Shown here: positions 43,301 through 51,798 of the stretch, one piece after another | How the letters are laid out: each line of letters begins with the position of its first letter | How positions within the stretch are numbered: the stretch's first letter is position 1 | Assembly (NCBI GenBank): GCA_910587935.1 | Contig: CAJUNP010000002.1 | Coordinates: 18,714 to 82,713 of the forward strand | From: an uncultured Lachnospiraceae bacterium | GTDB taxonomy: Bacteria; Bacillota; Clostridia; Lachnospirales; Lachnospiraceae | Direction: 5' to 3' | Length of the DNA stretch: 64,000 nt | The notes under the pieces: generated by a model | The model's input: the letters and a program-made list of their open reading frames with translations, nothing else | The model's database searches: none | Told to the model about the DNA's origin: nothing | Translations under genes and position numbers: made by a program

Positions 43301-43895
43301 AATCCACATCCTCTCCCCACAGCTCGATACGGTACGGATTCTCTTCCGTCAAATCGTAAATATCAACGATTCCGCCCCGCACGGAAAATTGTCCGGGAGC
43401 TTCCACCTGATACGTCTTTTCATAACCCATGGCAACCAGCCGGCGGGCCAGTTCTTCTTCCCGCAGAGCGCTTTTACGGGAAATGGAAATAATTCCTTCC
43501 TGCAATACGCGCAGGGGAATCTGAGGGGCCATCAAACTGTTAAAGGTCGTCACCAGAGTGACCGGCTTGCCCTCCATAATTCTGCGAAGGCAGCGGATTC
43601 TCTCTTTCATCAGTTGATTACCGTGAATATCCGCCTGATAAAAAATCAGGTCCTTTGCAGGATAAGACATGACGTTTCTGTCATATAATCTGTAGTCTTC
43701 CAGAATTTCACGGACTCTCAAATCACTGTAAGTAACGATGATTTTATATTTAAAACCATCGCTGAGTCCGTACATCATGTGTAATTTCTGGGAATCCACG
43801 CATCCGCTTATGGAAAGAGCCTTGTTCTTTTTCAGCTGTTCTTTCATGTCGGAAAAATCCGCCAGTTCCCGCAAAGGCGCCAATAATGCCTGCAT
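40365..43895 (-). CDS. mfd: Transcription-repair coupling factor Mfd
   Basis: Removes stalled RNA polymerase and recruits UvrA to lesions. The protein has about 1176 residues. Order: UvrB-like domains 1-2 (about 1-330), a CarD-type RNA-polymerase interaction domain (about 480-560, IGDYVVHENHGLGIYCGIE), then translocase domains with ICGDVGYGKTEIALRAAF, LIIDEEQRFG and LTATPIPRTL. The translocation motif region is QLRGRVGRSNRTAYAF, and a C-terminal TRCF domain follows. Start: ATG 43895 begins MQALLAPLREL; TTG 43907 is possible since AGAAAGG lies just before it. It lies 18 bases after pth in one operon. Confidence 0.96.
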   Translation of the reverse strand: MQALLAPLRELADFSDMKEQLKKNKALSISGCVDSQKLHMMYGLSDGFKYKIIVTYSDLRVREILEDYRLYDRNVMSYPAKDLIFYQADIHGNQLMKERIRCLRRIMEGKPVTLVTTFNSLMAPQIPLRVLQEGIISISRKSALREEELARRLVAMGYEKTYQVEAPGQFSVRGGIVDIYDLTEENPYRIELWGEDVDSIRSFDVLSQRSIEKLESVTVYPATELILTRERLREGFAKIEKEAAVQEERFRKNFETEEAHRIQTQIRELKEQVMEFQAYTNLESCVRYFYEDTVSLADLFSGQSHIFFLDEPARIREHGDAVETEFRESMSQRAQKGYILPTQMDILYSVETIMSRLAGRPLAAVSAMDFKSTLLKPDKKYDMIAKSVASYNNSFEALVKDLKRYKRNGSRVLLLSGSRTRAKRLAQDLREEEIAAVYSEDPMREVLPGEVLTCYGRVLKGFEYPLLKFVVLAESDIFGAEKKKKKKKLYQGQKIQDFTELKIGDYVVHENHGLGIYCGIEKIEVEKVAKDYIKIEYRDGGNLYIPATGLDVIQKYASADARTPKLNKLGTKEWSKTKTKVRGAVQEVAKDLVELYAKRQQNEGYRYGKDTVWQKEFEEMFPFEETEDQLAAIEAAKEDMESSKIMDRLICGDVGYGKTEIALRAAFKAVQEGKQVVYLVPTTILAQQHYNTFTQRMKEFPIRVDLLSRFRTAGEQKKTITDLKKGFVDIVIGTHRVLSADVEYKDLGLLIIDEEQRFGVTHKEKIKKLKEDVDVLTLTATPIPRTLHMSLIGIRDMSVLEEPPGDRLPIQTYVMEYNEEMVREAIVRELSRGGQVYYVYNRVNNIADITAGIQKLVPEAAVAFAHGQMKEQELERIMYDFINGEIDVLVSTTIIETGLDISNVNTMIIHDSDNLGLSQLYQLRGRVGRSNRTAYAFMMYKRDKMLKEVAEKRLQAIREFTDLGSGFKIAMRDLEIRGAGNLLGERQHGHMEAVGYDLYCKMLNEAVKSLKGITVAEDFTTTVELDVDAFIPPEYIVNEVQKLDIYKRITGIENQAESSDMKEELLDRFGTVPKSADNLLRIALIRVAAHRLYMTEIKGKDERIRFTFKSDAPIRPEAVQELLRAHRDTLAFTAYGAPFLTYRYKKTGIVEKDAEQLLTLTEQMLEKMQGILLREV

Positions 43896-43913
43896 ACCGA
43901 TAACCAAACCTTT

Positions 43914-44495
43914 CTATTCTTCCGTCTTTACTTTTTTATTATATAGATTCATAGCTGCGTCGGCGCCCTCTGTCAAAATCAGCCTTACCGCATCCGCCGC
44001 CGCAAGCGCCGCCTGGTCCATAATCTTTCTGTCCGTCCCGTCAAAACGGCCCAGTACATAATCCACCAGGTCGTATCCTTCAGGTTTCTCTCCCACGCCC
44101 ATTTTAATTCTCTGAAAACAATCATGTCCCAAATGCGCAATAATATTTTTCAGTCCGTTATGTCCTCCGGCGCTTCCTTTTTTCCGGATGCGGAGCTGAC
44201 CGGGCGGCAGGCTGATATCGTCTGAAACCACAAGAAGTTCTTCCGTCTCGTCCGCCTTATAATAATCTAACAGGCTTCTTACGCTTTCTCCGCTCAGATT
44301 CATGTACGTCTGCGGCTTTGCCAGAATCACTTTCCGGCCGGCTATAATGCCTTTCCCGATCAACGCCTTATGCTTTTTTTCCGTAACGGAAATATTCTCC
44401 TGCCGTGCAATAACATCTATGACGTCAAAACCAATATTATGCCTTGTATTCTGATATTCTTTCCCCGGATTCCCCAGTCCAACAATTAGATACAT
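43914..44495 (-). CDS. pth: Peptidyl-tRNA hydrolase
   Basis: Frees tRNA from peptidyl-tRNA released by stalled ribosomes. The 193-residue enzyme contains VGLGNPGKEYQNTRHNIGF (catalytic His near residue 20), AKPQTYMNLSGESV, SDDISLPPGQLRIRKKG with the catalytic Asp near residue 93, and AGGHNGLKNI. It is equivalent to Bacillus spoVC, which also stands before mfd. It is the first gene of the pth-mfd-small-nfo-spoVT run. Confidence 0.95.
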   Translation of the reverse strand: MYLIVGLGNPGKEYQNTRHNIGFDVIDVIARQENISVTEKKHKALIGKGIIAGRKVILAKPQTYMNLSGESVRSLLDYYKADETEELLVVSDDISLPPGQLRIRKKGSAGGHNGLKNIIAHLGHDCFQRIKMGVGEKPEGYDLVDYVLGRFDGTDRKIMDQAALAAADAVRLILTEGADAAMNLYNKKVKTEE

Positions 44496-44606
44496 AACAG
44501 CCTCTTTTCATTGTCTCAATTCTTGTTCCAGCTTATTTTTTCCATTTACTATCCTATCAATATTATTTTACAAAGTCAAATAAAATACAGCTCACAACCT
44601 TCTAAG

Positions 44607-44638
44607 TTGTTTATTTGTTGTGATTTGCGTAGTATAAT
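44607..44638 (+). promoter_or_regulatory. Promoter with response-regulator-type box, copy 1
   Basis: Block TTGTTTATTTGTTGTGATTT (44607-44626), then six free bases and TATAAT (44633-44638). TTGT is repeated 11 bases apart, the spacing of OmpR-family direct repeats, and no good -35 box is present, as in activator-dependent promoters. The block recurs before the transporter genes at 46534-46565. It lies 34 bases before the response regulator start. Confidence 0.6.
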
Positions 44639-44671
44639 CAATTTTAAATATTGACCGGAAAAGGAGCGGAA

Positions 44672-45346
44672 ATGGCTTATAAGATATTAATTATTGATGA
44701 CGACGCCGAACTTCTCAAAATGTTGAAAAAGTATCTTGAAATAAAAAGGTATGAAATCATTACAGCAGAGAACGGATTGGAGGGGTTAAATAAAATAAAA
44801 CTGCAGCCGGATATTATATTGCTGGATGTAAATATGCCGAACATGGACGGGATAGAGGTATGCAGGAGGGTGCGGGATAAAGTATCCTGCCCTATTATAT
44901 TCCTGACCGCACGGGTAGACGAACAGGACGTTGTAAATGGGCTTTCTTCCGGAGGCGACGACTATATTTTAAAGCCGTTTGGCCTGAAAGAGCTTGATGC
45001 AAGGATTACGGCGCACCTGAAACGGGAAGCACGGCGCAGAGAAAAGACAGAATGCTGCTTTCAAGGAGAACTGTCTATTGATTATAATGCAAAGACCGTG
45101 CAGATTCACACAGATTATCTGGAACTGACAAGATCAGAATATGGAATTATTGAATTTTTGACCATGAATCCGGGGATGATCTTTGATAAAGAAAGAATTT
45201 ATGAGAGGGTCTGCGGTTATGATGCAGAAGGCGACAGCAGGGTAATTACAGAGCTGATCCGTCGAATCAGAAAGAAGATTCAGCAATATACAGAAACAGA
45301 ATATATTGAAACCATATGGGGGATGGGATACCGATGGATAAAATAA
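44672..45346 (+). CDS. OmpR-family response regulator
   Basis: A 224-residue DNA-binding regulator. The receiver domain (1-120) has acidic residues in IIDDDAE, the phospho-acceptor Asp in ILLDVNMPNMDG near residue 52, and the Lys in YILKPFGLKEL near 103. A C-terminal winged helix (about 130-224) includes ELTRSEYGIIEFL and RVITELIRRIRKKI. ATG 44672 is chosen because GGAG lies 5 bases before it. Its stop overlaps the kinase start by 13 bases. The closest named class is the VanR/PhoB type; the genes downstream suggest control of an ABC exporter. Confidence 0.93.
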   Translation: MAYKILIIDDDAELLKMLKKYLEIKRYEIITAENGLEGLNKIKLQPDIILLDVNMPNMDGIEVCRRVRDKVSCPIIFLTARVDEQDVVNGLSSGGDDYILKPFGLKELDARITAHLKREARRREKTECCFQGELSIDYNAKTVQIHTDYLELTRSEYGIIEFLTMNPGMIFDKERIYERVCGYDAEGDSRVITELIRRIRKKIQQYTETEYIETIWGMGYRWIK

Positions 45347-46515
45347 GAAATCTTTCCGTAAGAAAAACCATTTTTTTGTATATGGCGGCTGCCTTATTTT
45401 GCAGTTTTCTGCTCTCGGATGTCATTGTCAGAATTGCCGAACGGACACAGATGCGTATCTGGTGGAATTATATAGATAAAAAAGCATATGTGGAAGCAGC
45501 GGAAAAGAAAGCTCCCGGTTATATAGTGAAGATTCCAAGACCGAGTTCTTATGAGATGACACAGGCGGACATTTTTGTGTCAGAACTTTGCGATTTTTTA
45601 GAGACTTATGCTGTGCTGATCTTGTCTATGGCAGGAAGCTGTGGGGCAGTTTTCCTCTTTTACCGGAACAAATTAAGAGAGCCTCTGGAAGAACTGGCGA
45701 AAGGCTCAAAAAAGATTGCCGAAAATCATTTGGATTTTTCCATTTGCTATGAGAATAAGGACGAGATGGGCCAGCTTTGCAAGGAGTTTGAGCGGATGCG
45801 GGAACAGCTTGCCAGAAATAATCGGGCAGTATGGCAGACCGTCGAGGAAGAAAAGATACTGCGTACGGCTATTGCCCACGATATACGCGCTCCATTGTCC
45901 GTTTTGAAAGGGTATCAGGAAATGCTGATGGAATATCTGCCTGGCGAAGATATCGATGTGGGACAGGCAATGGAGATGCTGGCAGAAAGCGGACGTCAGA
46001 TTGAACGTATGGATGCCTTTGTAGAAGCAATGCGCAAATTGAGCAGTTTAGAAAACCGGCAACTGACCCCGGGGAGTATCTCCGCCGGACAATTAGCGAA
46101 GGATCTTCAGGGTGAACTTGCCATTTTGGAAAAAGAGTATGGGAAACAATGTATGTTACAGGCGTCCGAATCACAGGAAGAATTTTACGGGGATAAGGAA
46201 GTTATTTTGGAGGTAACGGAAAATCTTCTGTCAAATGCCCTGCGCTATGGGAAACAGCAAATTACAATTATGATAAAAATTGGATATGCAAAGCTAAGCA
46301 TCTGTGTTATGGATGACGGCGATGGTTTTCGGGAAGAGGCAGAAAAAATTACGGAAGCGTTCTATGGGCAGAATGTAAAAGACAGCCTGAAACATGCGGG
46401 GCTGGGAATGTATATCAGCAGGCTGTATTGTGAAAAGCATGGGGGAAAATTGATTTTGGGAAATGATGAGCAGGGAGGGGCTGTGGCGACAGCAATATTT
46501 CGTCGGATTGCGTAA
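45334..46515 (+). CDS. Sensor histidine kinase
   Basis: A 393-residue membrane kinase paired with the preceding regulator. Two membrane segments (about 10-30 and 90-112) enclose a short outside loop of about 60 residues, then a HAMP linker, the HisKA domain with the phospho-His in AIAHDIRAPLSVLKG (near residue 190), and the ATPase domain with NLLSNALRYG, MDDGDGF and GLGMYI. The short sensor loop is like kinases that sense at the membrane or through a transporter. ATG 45334 lies inside the regulator gene; translational coupling is likely. Confidence 0.92.
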   Translation: MDKIRNLSVRKTIFLYMAAALFCSFLLSDVIVRIAERTQMRIWWNYIDKKAYVEAAEKKAPGYIVKIPRPSSYEMTQADIFVSELCDFLETYAVLILSMAGSCGAVFLFYRNKLREPLEELAKGSKKIAENHLDFSICYENKDEMGQLCKEFERMREQLARNNRAVWQTVEEEKILRTAIAHDIRAPLSVLKGYQEMLMEYLPGEDIDVGQAMEMLAESGRQIERMDAFVEAMRKLSSLENRQLTPGSISAGQLAKDLQGELAILEKEYGKQCMLQASESQEEFYGDKEVILEVTENLLSNALRYGKQQITIMIKIGYAKLSICVMDDGDGFREEAEKITEAFYGQNVKDSLKHAGLGMYISRLYCEKHGGKLILGNDEQGGAVATAIFRRIA

Positions 46516-46533
46516 GTAATCCGGCGTTTTCTA

Positions 46534-46565
46534 TTGTCTTTCTGTTGTGATTTTTCTTTTATAAT
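46534..46565 (+). promoter_or_regulatory. Promoter with response-regulator-type box, copy 2
   Basis: TTGTCTTTCTGTTGTGATTT (46534-46553), six bases, TATAAT (46560-46565), then AAATTTT. It matches copy 1 at 17 of the 20 block positions, with identical spacing to TATAAT. It starts 19 bases after the kinase stop and would drive the transporter genes. Confidence 0.6.
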
Positions 46566-46608
46566 AAATTTTCGAGAATAGAACCCCTATGAATAAGGAG
46601 GCAAAGCT

Positions 46609-47679
46609 ATGTGGTCAATTTTGAAAAGAGACGTAAAAAATTATATCAAAAACCCTCTGTTCTGGCTTGGCATTGCAATTGGTGTTTTGATTGTATTTCT
46701 AAATGTAAACCCCTATCTGAAGATCCATTATTTGGGGGAAGGGGAAACCATTGTAAACGACGAACCGGAAACGTACGCGGATAGAGATGTTTTTCACGGA
46801 TATGTGCCGACGGAGGAAGAACTGCGGCGGGAAATGTGGGAAGAACGGATACGGGAAACCTTGATTTCAGTATTCGGGATGGATAATGAAGAGGCGCAGG
46901 CTGTGATCGATGAAATGAAAGAGATGGATGTTATGGCAGCCTGCGCCCATCTGGAAGGATATGGTTTCTATAATGCATATTATGACTATGGCTGTACATC
47001 TATCCGCAAAGGAACCCCTGAAGAAATCCATTCTTATATAACGGGGAAGCTGGAAAACAAGGCATTTTCGTACTATTTTTCCAGAAAATTCGCCGATTTT
47101 GCAGGGTTGTTTATGGGATTTTTCGCAACCGTTCTATTATCCGTTTTATTTATGCAGGATACCAGGAGAAATACCTATGAGCTTCTTCATACAAAGCCAG
47201 TCAGCGCAGGAAGCTATCTGGCAGGAAAAGCAGGGGGTGGTTTTGCAGTCTGTCTGATCACGCTCGCTGTCTTGAACCTGATATTTTTTGGTATTTGTCT
47301 TATAGCAACAAGAAACAGCGGATTTGAAATCGAGGTTCATTTGACGGACTTTTTATTGGCAAGCATTATTTATATACTGCCCTGCATGCTGATGATTGTA
47401 AGCGTTTATAGCCTGATTTCATTGGTGTTTAAAAGTCCGCTGCCGGCTGTGCCGCTTTTATCTCTTTATATCATATATTCCAATATGGGAAGCAGGAATG
47501 CGGAAGGCATCTATGGATATTACGGCAGACCCTTGGCGATTATGGTGCGGTTCCCGGGAAGGTTTTTTGATACCGCCCCTCCGCCAATGATATTGCTGAA
47601 TCAGAGTTTCCTGATCTTAGCCGCTGTGTGCATTTTCTTTCTCTCCATGCAGATATGGAAAAGGAGGCGGGTATATTGA
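46609..47679 (+). CDS. ABC-2 type transporter permease subunit 1
   Basis: A 356-residue membrane protein. One N-terminal membrane segment (about 18-35) is followed by a large outside domain of about 120 residues, then five or six membrane segments (about 165-350), ending in a basic tail (WKRRRVY). This matches ABC-2-type permeases of the gliding/bacteriocin-immunity style, with FAGLFMGFFATVLLSVLFMQD and NTYELLHTKPVSAGSYLAGK, the typical cytoplasmic coupling loop. AAGGAGG precedes ATG 46609. Its stop overlaps the next start (TGATG), so the two permeases are made together. Confidence 0.85.
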   Translation: MWSILKRDVKNYIKNPLFWLGIAIGVLIVFLNVNPYLKIHYLGEGETIVNDEPETYADRDVFHGYVPTEEELRREMWEERIRETLISVFGMDNEEAQAVIDEMKEMDVMAACAHLEGYGFYNAYYDYGCTSIRKGTPEEIHSYITGKLENKAFSYYFSRKFADFAGLFMGFFATVLLSVLFMQDTRRNTYELLHTKPVSAGSYLAGKAGGGFAVCLITLAVLNLIFFGICLIATRNSGFEIEVHLTDFLLASIIYILPCMLMIVSVYSLISLVFKSPLPAVPLLSLYIIYSNMGSRNAEGIYGYYGRPLAIMVRFPGRFFDTAPPPMILLNQSFLILAAVCIFFLSMQIWKRRRVY

Positions 47680-48347
47680 TGCGAGAAATGAAAATCTCCC
47701 TGACCTTTCAAAAGCAGGCTTATGCAGTATTTTTTGCCATCATCTTAAGTCTCGTCAGAGGGGTGTCATATTCTAACGAAATAGGGATTGCATTAGAAAC
47801 GCCAATGGCAATCCTTGCTTTCACATTCTGCGCAGATACCTATACGCAGGAAATTGTCAGCAAGCGGTCAGAAATCTGGCGGCTATGCCCTATGAAAAGG
47901 AGAATTTATTTTATTTACAGACGGATTGTAATACAGGAAATATTCTTACTGATTATCGCAGCCGCCTCCTATGGACTGTTTTTTCTGCTCCAAAATCCAA
48001 TCACATATGGAATCACTCAAAACGGTTTGGAAAGTGAAATATGCCGGTTTTTTGTATATTTTGCAGCTGTCGCTGTTACGCTTGGCTTCTGGGGGATCTT
48101 ATCCAATCTGATTGCCTGCCTGTTTCGGAACATGTGGGTGGGAATCGGAGGCTGCATGGTGTTGTGGCTGATTACAAATTCCGTCATCGGCAACAGAATC
48201 TTTGGCGCATGGAACCTGTTTTCTTATTCTTTCAGAAACATAGAGGACAGCCGTGATTTTAGCTGGTTATATGGAAAAGTTGTTTGTATTTGTTTGGGAA
48301 TCGCGGCAATGGCGGCATTGCCTGAAATCATCAGGAAAAGAGGTTAG
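47679..48347 (+). CDS. ABC-2 type transporter permease subunit 2
   Basis: A 222-residue, mostly hydrophobic protein with about six membrane segments. The loop ETPMAILAFTFCADTYTQEI and LCPMKRRIYFIYRRI corresponds to the coupling helix region of ABC-2 permeases. ATG 47679 is taken because it shares one base with the upstream stop (TGATG) and follows GGAGG; a longer reading frame inside the upstream gene has no signal. It has no large outside domain, unlike its partner, so the two probably form an asymmetric heterodimer with the ATPase encoded next. Confidence 0.82.
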   Translation: MREMKISLTFQKQAYAVFFAIILSLVRGVSYSNEIGIALETPMAILAFTFCADTYTQEIVSKRSEIWRLCPMKRRIYFIYRRIVIQEIFLLIIAAASYGLFFLLQNPITYGITQNGLESEICRFFVYFAAVAVTLGFWGILSNLIACLFRNMWVGIGGCMVLWLITNSVIGNRIFGAWNLFSYSFRNIEDSRDFSWLYGKVVCICLGIAAMAALPEIIRKRG

Positions 48348-48351
48348 GGCT

Positions 48352-49233
48352 ATGGGAATAAAGATAGAGGATTTGACAGTAACATTCAGGAATCATGTAA
48401 CGGCAGTCAATCATGCCGATTTGGAAATCCCAATGGGAATGTTTGGGCTGTTAGGGGAAAACGGGGCAGGAAAAACAACGCTTATGCGGGTGCTTACAAC
48501 TGTGTTATCACCAACCAGTGGTACACTAACCTTAGACGGAATACCTTACAGTGAGAAAAATTATGAAAAAATACGTAAGAAAATAGGATATCTGCCCCAG
48601 GAAATAGACCTCTATCCAAGCCTGTCAGTACAGGAATGTCTGGAATATATGGGGGACTTATCCGGTATACCCAGACAGATCTATAGAGAACGTATTAATT
48701 ATTATCTTGAAAAGACAAACCTGTCAGAGCAGCGAAGAAAGAAGATGAAACAATTGTCAGGCGGCATGAAACGGCGAGTCGGGCTTATTCAGGCGCTTTT
48801 AAATGAGCCGAAATTTTTAATTGTCGATGAGCCTACAACCGGATTAGACCCGGAAGAGCGTATCCGCATCAGAAATCTGCTGGTTGATTTTTCTGAAGGG
48901 CGTACCGTTTTGTTTTCCACCCATGTAGTGGAAGATCTGGCAGCTACCTGCAATCAGCTTGCAGTGATGAAAAAAGGGAAATTTCTTTACTCAGGAAACA
49001 TGAAGGAACTATTGGAGCAGGCAAGAGGTCATATCTGGATTTGTAAAACAAAAGAGGAAGGGACGGCAAGGGAACTGGAAAAAAAATATCATGTTTCATC
49101 GAAACAATATGCAGGAGACGGATTACGAATGAAATTAATCAGTGAAACGCCGCCCCAAGCAGAATGCAGTCCTTGTGAAGCAACGCTTGAGGACGCTTAC
49201 ATTTATATTGCTAACAAAGAAACGGATTTGTAA
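48352..49233 (+). CDS. ABC transporter ATP-binding protein
   Basis: A 293-residue ATPase energising the two preceding permeases. It has Walker A LLGENGAGKTTLMRVL (about residue 35), the Q-loop YLPQEIDLYP, the signature LSGGMKRRVGLIQAL (about 138), Walker B FLIVDEPTTGLDP and the switch His in FSTHVVEDLA. The C-terminal extension of about 80 residues is usual for drug or peptide exporters of this group. ATG 48352 follows a weak AAAGAGG. With the two-component genes it forms a sensor-exporter module, probably for an antimicrobial peptide or lipid; the substrate is not visible. Confidence 0.92.
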   Translation: MGIKIEDLTVTFRNHVTAVNHADLEIPMGMFGLLGENGAGKTTLMRVLTTVLSPTSGTLTLDGIPYSEKNYEKIRKKIGYLPQEIDLYPSLSVQECLEYMGDLSGIPRQIYRERINYYLEKTNLSEQRRKKMKQLSGGMKRRVGLIQALLNEPKFLIVDEPTTGLDPEERIRIRNLLVDFSEGRTVLFSTHVVEDLAATCNQLAVMKKGKFLYSGNMKELLEQARGHIWICKTKEEGTARELEKKYHVSSKQYAGDGLRMKLISETPPQAECSPCEATLEDAYIYIANKETDL

Positions 49234-49282
49234 TAAGCCATTGAATACTCCGGCTGATTATATTTGCTTTTAGATACAAAGC

Positions 49283-49331
49283 GTCAGGGCGCCTTCCTTC
49301 CGGAGGTTGCCCTGACGGCCTCTCTGTTTTT
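49283..49331 (+). terminator. Terminator of the sensor-exporter region
   Basis: Arms GTCAGGGC (49283-49290) and GCCCTGAC (49309-49316) with inner CCTTCC/GGAGG pairing, then CTCTCTGTTTTT ending at 49331. It lies between this operon and the convergent glgD gene and may serve both. Confidence 0.7.
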
Positions 49332-49347
49332 AAGTTATTTTAAACCG

Positions 49348-50466
49348 CTAAATTACATACCGTTCATTGCGTTCAACCACAATCTTAATTCCGCCCTCAC
49401 CCTTGTGATAGGAATTGGCCCGGATCGTGTCGCGGCTCTCCACAATACAGTTCTCAATATGCGTATTGTCTCCGATATATACATCGTTCAAAATAATGGA
49501 ATTCTTAATATAGCAGTTATTGCCAATATATGCTTTCTTAAACAGCACGGAGTCTTCCACGATTCCGTTTACAATACATCCGCTGGAAATCAGGCTGTTT
49601 TTAATCTGTGCGCCCACATTATATTTCGCCGGCGGCAAATCGTCCACTTTTGAATAGATATCGGGATATTCATGGAAAAAGTAATTGCGGATCTCCGGTT
49701 TCAGGAAATCCATATTTACCCGGAAATAATCTTCCACCGACGCAATATTCCTCCAGTACTCCTTCAGCTTATACCCGAATATACGCTTGATATCTTTATG
49801 GCGGATCAAAATGTCCCTTACGAAATCATAGCGGTCTTCCTCCGCACACTTCTCTATCATTTCAATCAGAAGACGTCTTCTGATTACATAAATACCGCAG
49901 GAAATGGTATTGGATTTGGCCACAATCGGTTTTTCCTCAAATTCCTCAATCCGGTATTCTTCGTTCATCTTAATGGTTCCGTAACGTTCCACATTCACAC
50001 TGGCATCCATCTCTTTGCATACCACCGTAATGTCAGCCTTCTTGTCAATGTGATATTCAAGAACCTTGTTCAGATCCAGCTTATATACACAATCACCGGA
50101 AGCAATGACAACATAAGGTTCATGGCTGCTTTTCAGGAAGGAAAGGTTCTGATAAACCGCATCTGCCGTTCCCCGGTACCAGTTACTGTTCTCAGCGGTA
50201 ACGGCGGGCGTGAATACAAACAGACCGCCCTGCTTTCTACCGAAATCCCACCATTTGGAAGAGCTTAAATGCTCGTTCAGGCTTCTTGCATTGTACTGTG
50301 TAAATACCGCAACCTTCTGGATGTGGGAATTGGACATATTACTTAAAGCAAAATCTATACTCCTGTAACTGCCTGCGATGGGCATCGCGCCGATAGCGCG
50401 CTTCTGCGAAAGTTCCTTCATCCTGTGGTTATTGCCGCCTGCTAAAATTATACCAATCGCTCTCAT
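49348..50466 (-). CDS. glgD: GlgD, regulatory subunit of ADP-glucose pyrophosphorylase
   Basis: A 372-residue paralogue of GlgC that forms a heteromer with it in Firmicutes. The N-terminal nucleotide loop of GlgC (GGQGSRLGVLTSKVAKP) is replaced here by GGNNHRMKELSQKRAIG, so catalytic Arg/Lys positions are altered and the subunit is probably not catalytic alone. The C-terminal left-handed beta-helix (NVGAQIKNSLISSGCIVNG and following repeats) is intact. ATG 50466 overlaps the glgC stop by four bases (ATGA), giving coupled synthesis. Confidence 0.93.
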   Translation of the reverse strand: MRAIGIILAGGNNHRMKELSQKRAIGAMPIAGSYRSIDFALSNMSNSHIQKVAVFTQYNARSLNEHLSSSKWWDFGRKQGGLFVFTPAVTAENSNWYRGTADAVYQNLSFLKSSHEPYVVIASGDCVYKLDLNKVLEYHIDKKADITVVCKEMDASVNVERYGTIKMNEEYRIEEFEEKPIVAKSNTISCGIYVIRRRLLIEMIEKCAEEDRYDFVRDILIRHKDIKRIFGYKLKEYWRNIASVEDYFRVNMDFLKPEIRNYFFHEYPDIYSKVDDLPPAKYNVGAQIKNSLISSGCIVNGIVEDSVLFKKAYIGNNCYIKNSIILNDVYIGDNTHIENCIVESRDTIRANSYHKGEGGIKIVVERNERYVI

Positions 50467-51737
50467 GCCTCGTCACCTGCCTTAATCAATGTTTTGCCGC
50501 TTGCAAGTGCAGCGTCCTGATAATCTTCGGGAGTTGTTACGCCAAAAATTACGGAATTCCTGCCAACCGTAATTCCCTTGGGAATAACGCTTTTCTCACC
50601 AATTGTCACCATGCCGTGATTGTAAATGTGCGGATCCGTTTCATTCGGCGCTTCTTCGCCGATTCCTAAGCGGACCTTGTCTTCTATCGTTACTTTTTCG
50701 GCAATAATGGCTTTATTCAATTCGCAGAAAGCGCCGATCTTAGTCTCATTCATAATAATGGAATCTCTTACTACGGTATCTTTTCCGATTACGACGCCGC
50801 AGCCGATCACGGAATTATAAACCTTCCCATAGATACTGGAGCCTTCTCCGATTATACTTCTCTCGACCACACTGTCGGAAGAAATATACTGAGGCGGAAG
50901 AATCTCACTCTTTGTATAAATTTTCCAGTATTCCTCGTAAAGGTTAAAGTCCGGAACGATATCGATCAGCTCCATATTGGCTTCCCAATATGAATGAAGC
51001 GTTCCCACATCCTTCCAGTAGCCGTTAAATTCATACGCATACAGGGGCGCGCCCTGCTTATGAAGATAAGGAATGACATGTTTGCCAAAGTCTAACGCCG
51101 ACTGTTCCGCCATGGCGATTAAAGACTCTTTCAATGCTTTCCAGTTAAAAATGTAGATTCCCATAGATGCCAGGTTGCTTCTGGGATTGGCAGGCTTTTC
51201 TTCGAAGTCCTGTATTTTACGGTTCTCGTCCGTAATGATTACGCCAAAACGGCTTGCCTCTTCAATCGGCACAGGCATAACGGCAATCGTAGCCTCCGCC
51301 TTATTCTGCTTATGAAAATCAAGCATAACCTCGTAATCCATCTTATAAATATGGTCGCCGGAAAGAATCAGTACATAATCCGGATTAAACTGCTCCATAT
51401 AATCTATATTCTGATAGATCGCATTGGCCGTTCCCGTATACCATTCGCTGTTACTGCTCTTTTCGTAAGGCGGCAAAACGGAAACGCCTCCGATATTCCG
51501 GTCAAGATCCCACGGAATACCTATACCGATATGACTATTCAGCCGAAGCGGCTGATACTGTGTTAATACGCCTACCGTATCCACACCTGAATTGATACAA
51601 TTGCTGAGAGGGAAATCTATGATACGATATTTTCCTCCAAACGCTACTGCCGGCTTTGCGACCTTTGAGGTCAGCACCCCCAGACGGCTGCCTTGTCCAC
51701 CTGCCAGAAGCATGGCAATCATTTCTTTTTTAATCAT
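50463..51737 (-). CDS. glgC: Glucose-1-phosphate adenylyltransferase
   Basis: Makes ADP-glucose, the donor for glycogen synthesis. The 424-residue enzyme has the N-terminal LLAGGQGSRLGVLTSKVAKP, the central YTGTANAIYQNIDYM and LILSGDHIYKMDYEVM (metal-binding Asp), FEEKPANPRSN with the substrate Lys, and a C-terminal beta-helix of hexapeptide repeats. ATG 51737 is chosen because GAGGTGA lies before it. It is the first gene of the glgC-glgD operon; no glycogen synthase or branching enzyme is in the window. Confidence 0.95.
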   Translation of the reverse strand: MIKKEMIAMLLAGGQGSRLGVLTSKVAKPAVAFGGKYRIIDFPLSNCINSGVDTVGVLTQYQPLRLNSHIGIGIPWDLDRNIGGVSVLPPYEKSSNSEWYTGTANAIYQNIDYMEQFNPDYVLILSGDHIYKMDYEVMLDFHKQNKAEATIAVMPVPIEEASRFGVIITDENRKIQDFEEKPANPRSNLASMGIYIFNWKALKESLIAMAEQSALDFGKHVIPYLHKQGAPLYAYEFNGYWKDVGTLHSYWEANMELIDIVPDFNLYEEYWKIYTKSEILPPQYISSDSVVERSIIGEGSSIYGKVYNSVIGCGVVIGKDTVVRDSIIMNETKIGAFCELNKAIIAEKVTIEDKVRLGIGEEAPNETDPHIYNHGMVTIGEKSVIPKGITVGRNSVIFGVTTPEDYQDAALASGKTLIKAGDEA

Positions 51738-51798
51738 GTCATCACCTCGATTATACTTATTTGCATAAAACAAATTGTGCACGTGTTTATGTGTGTTT

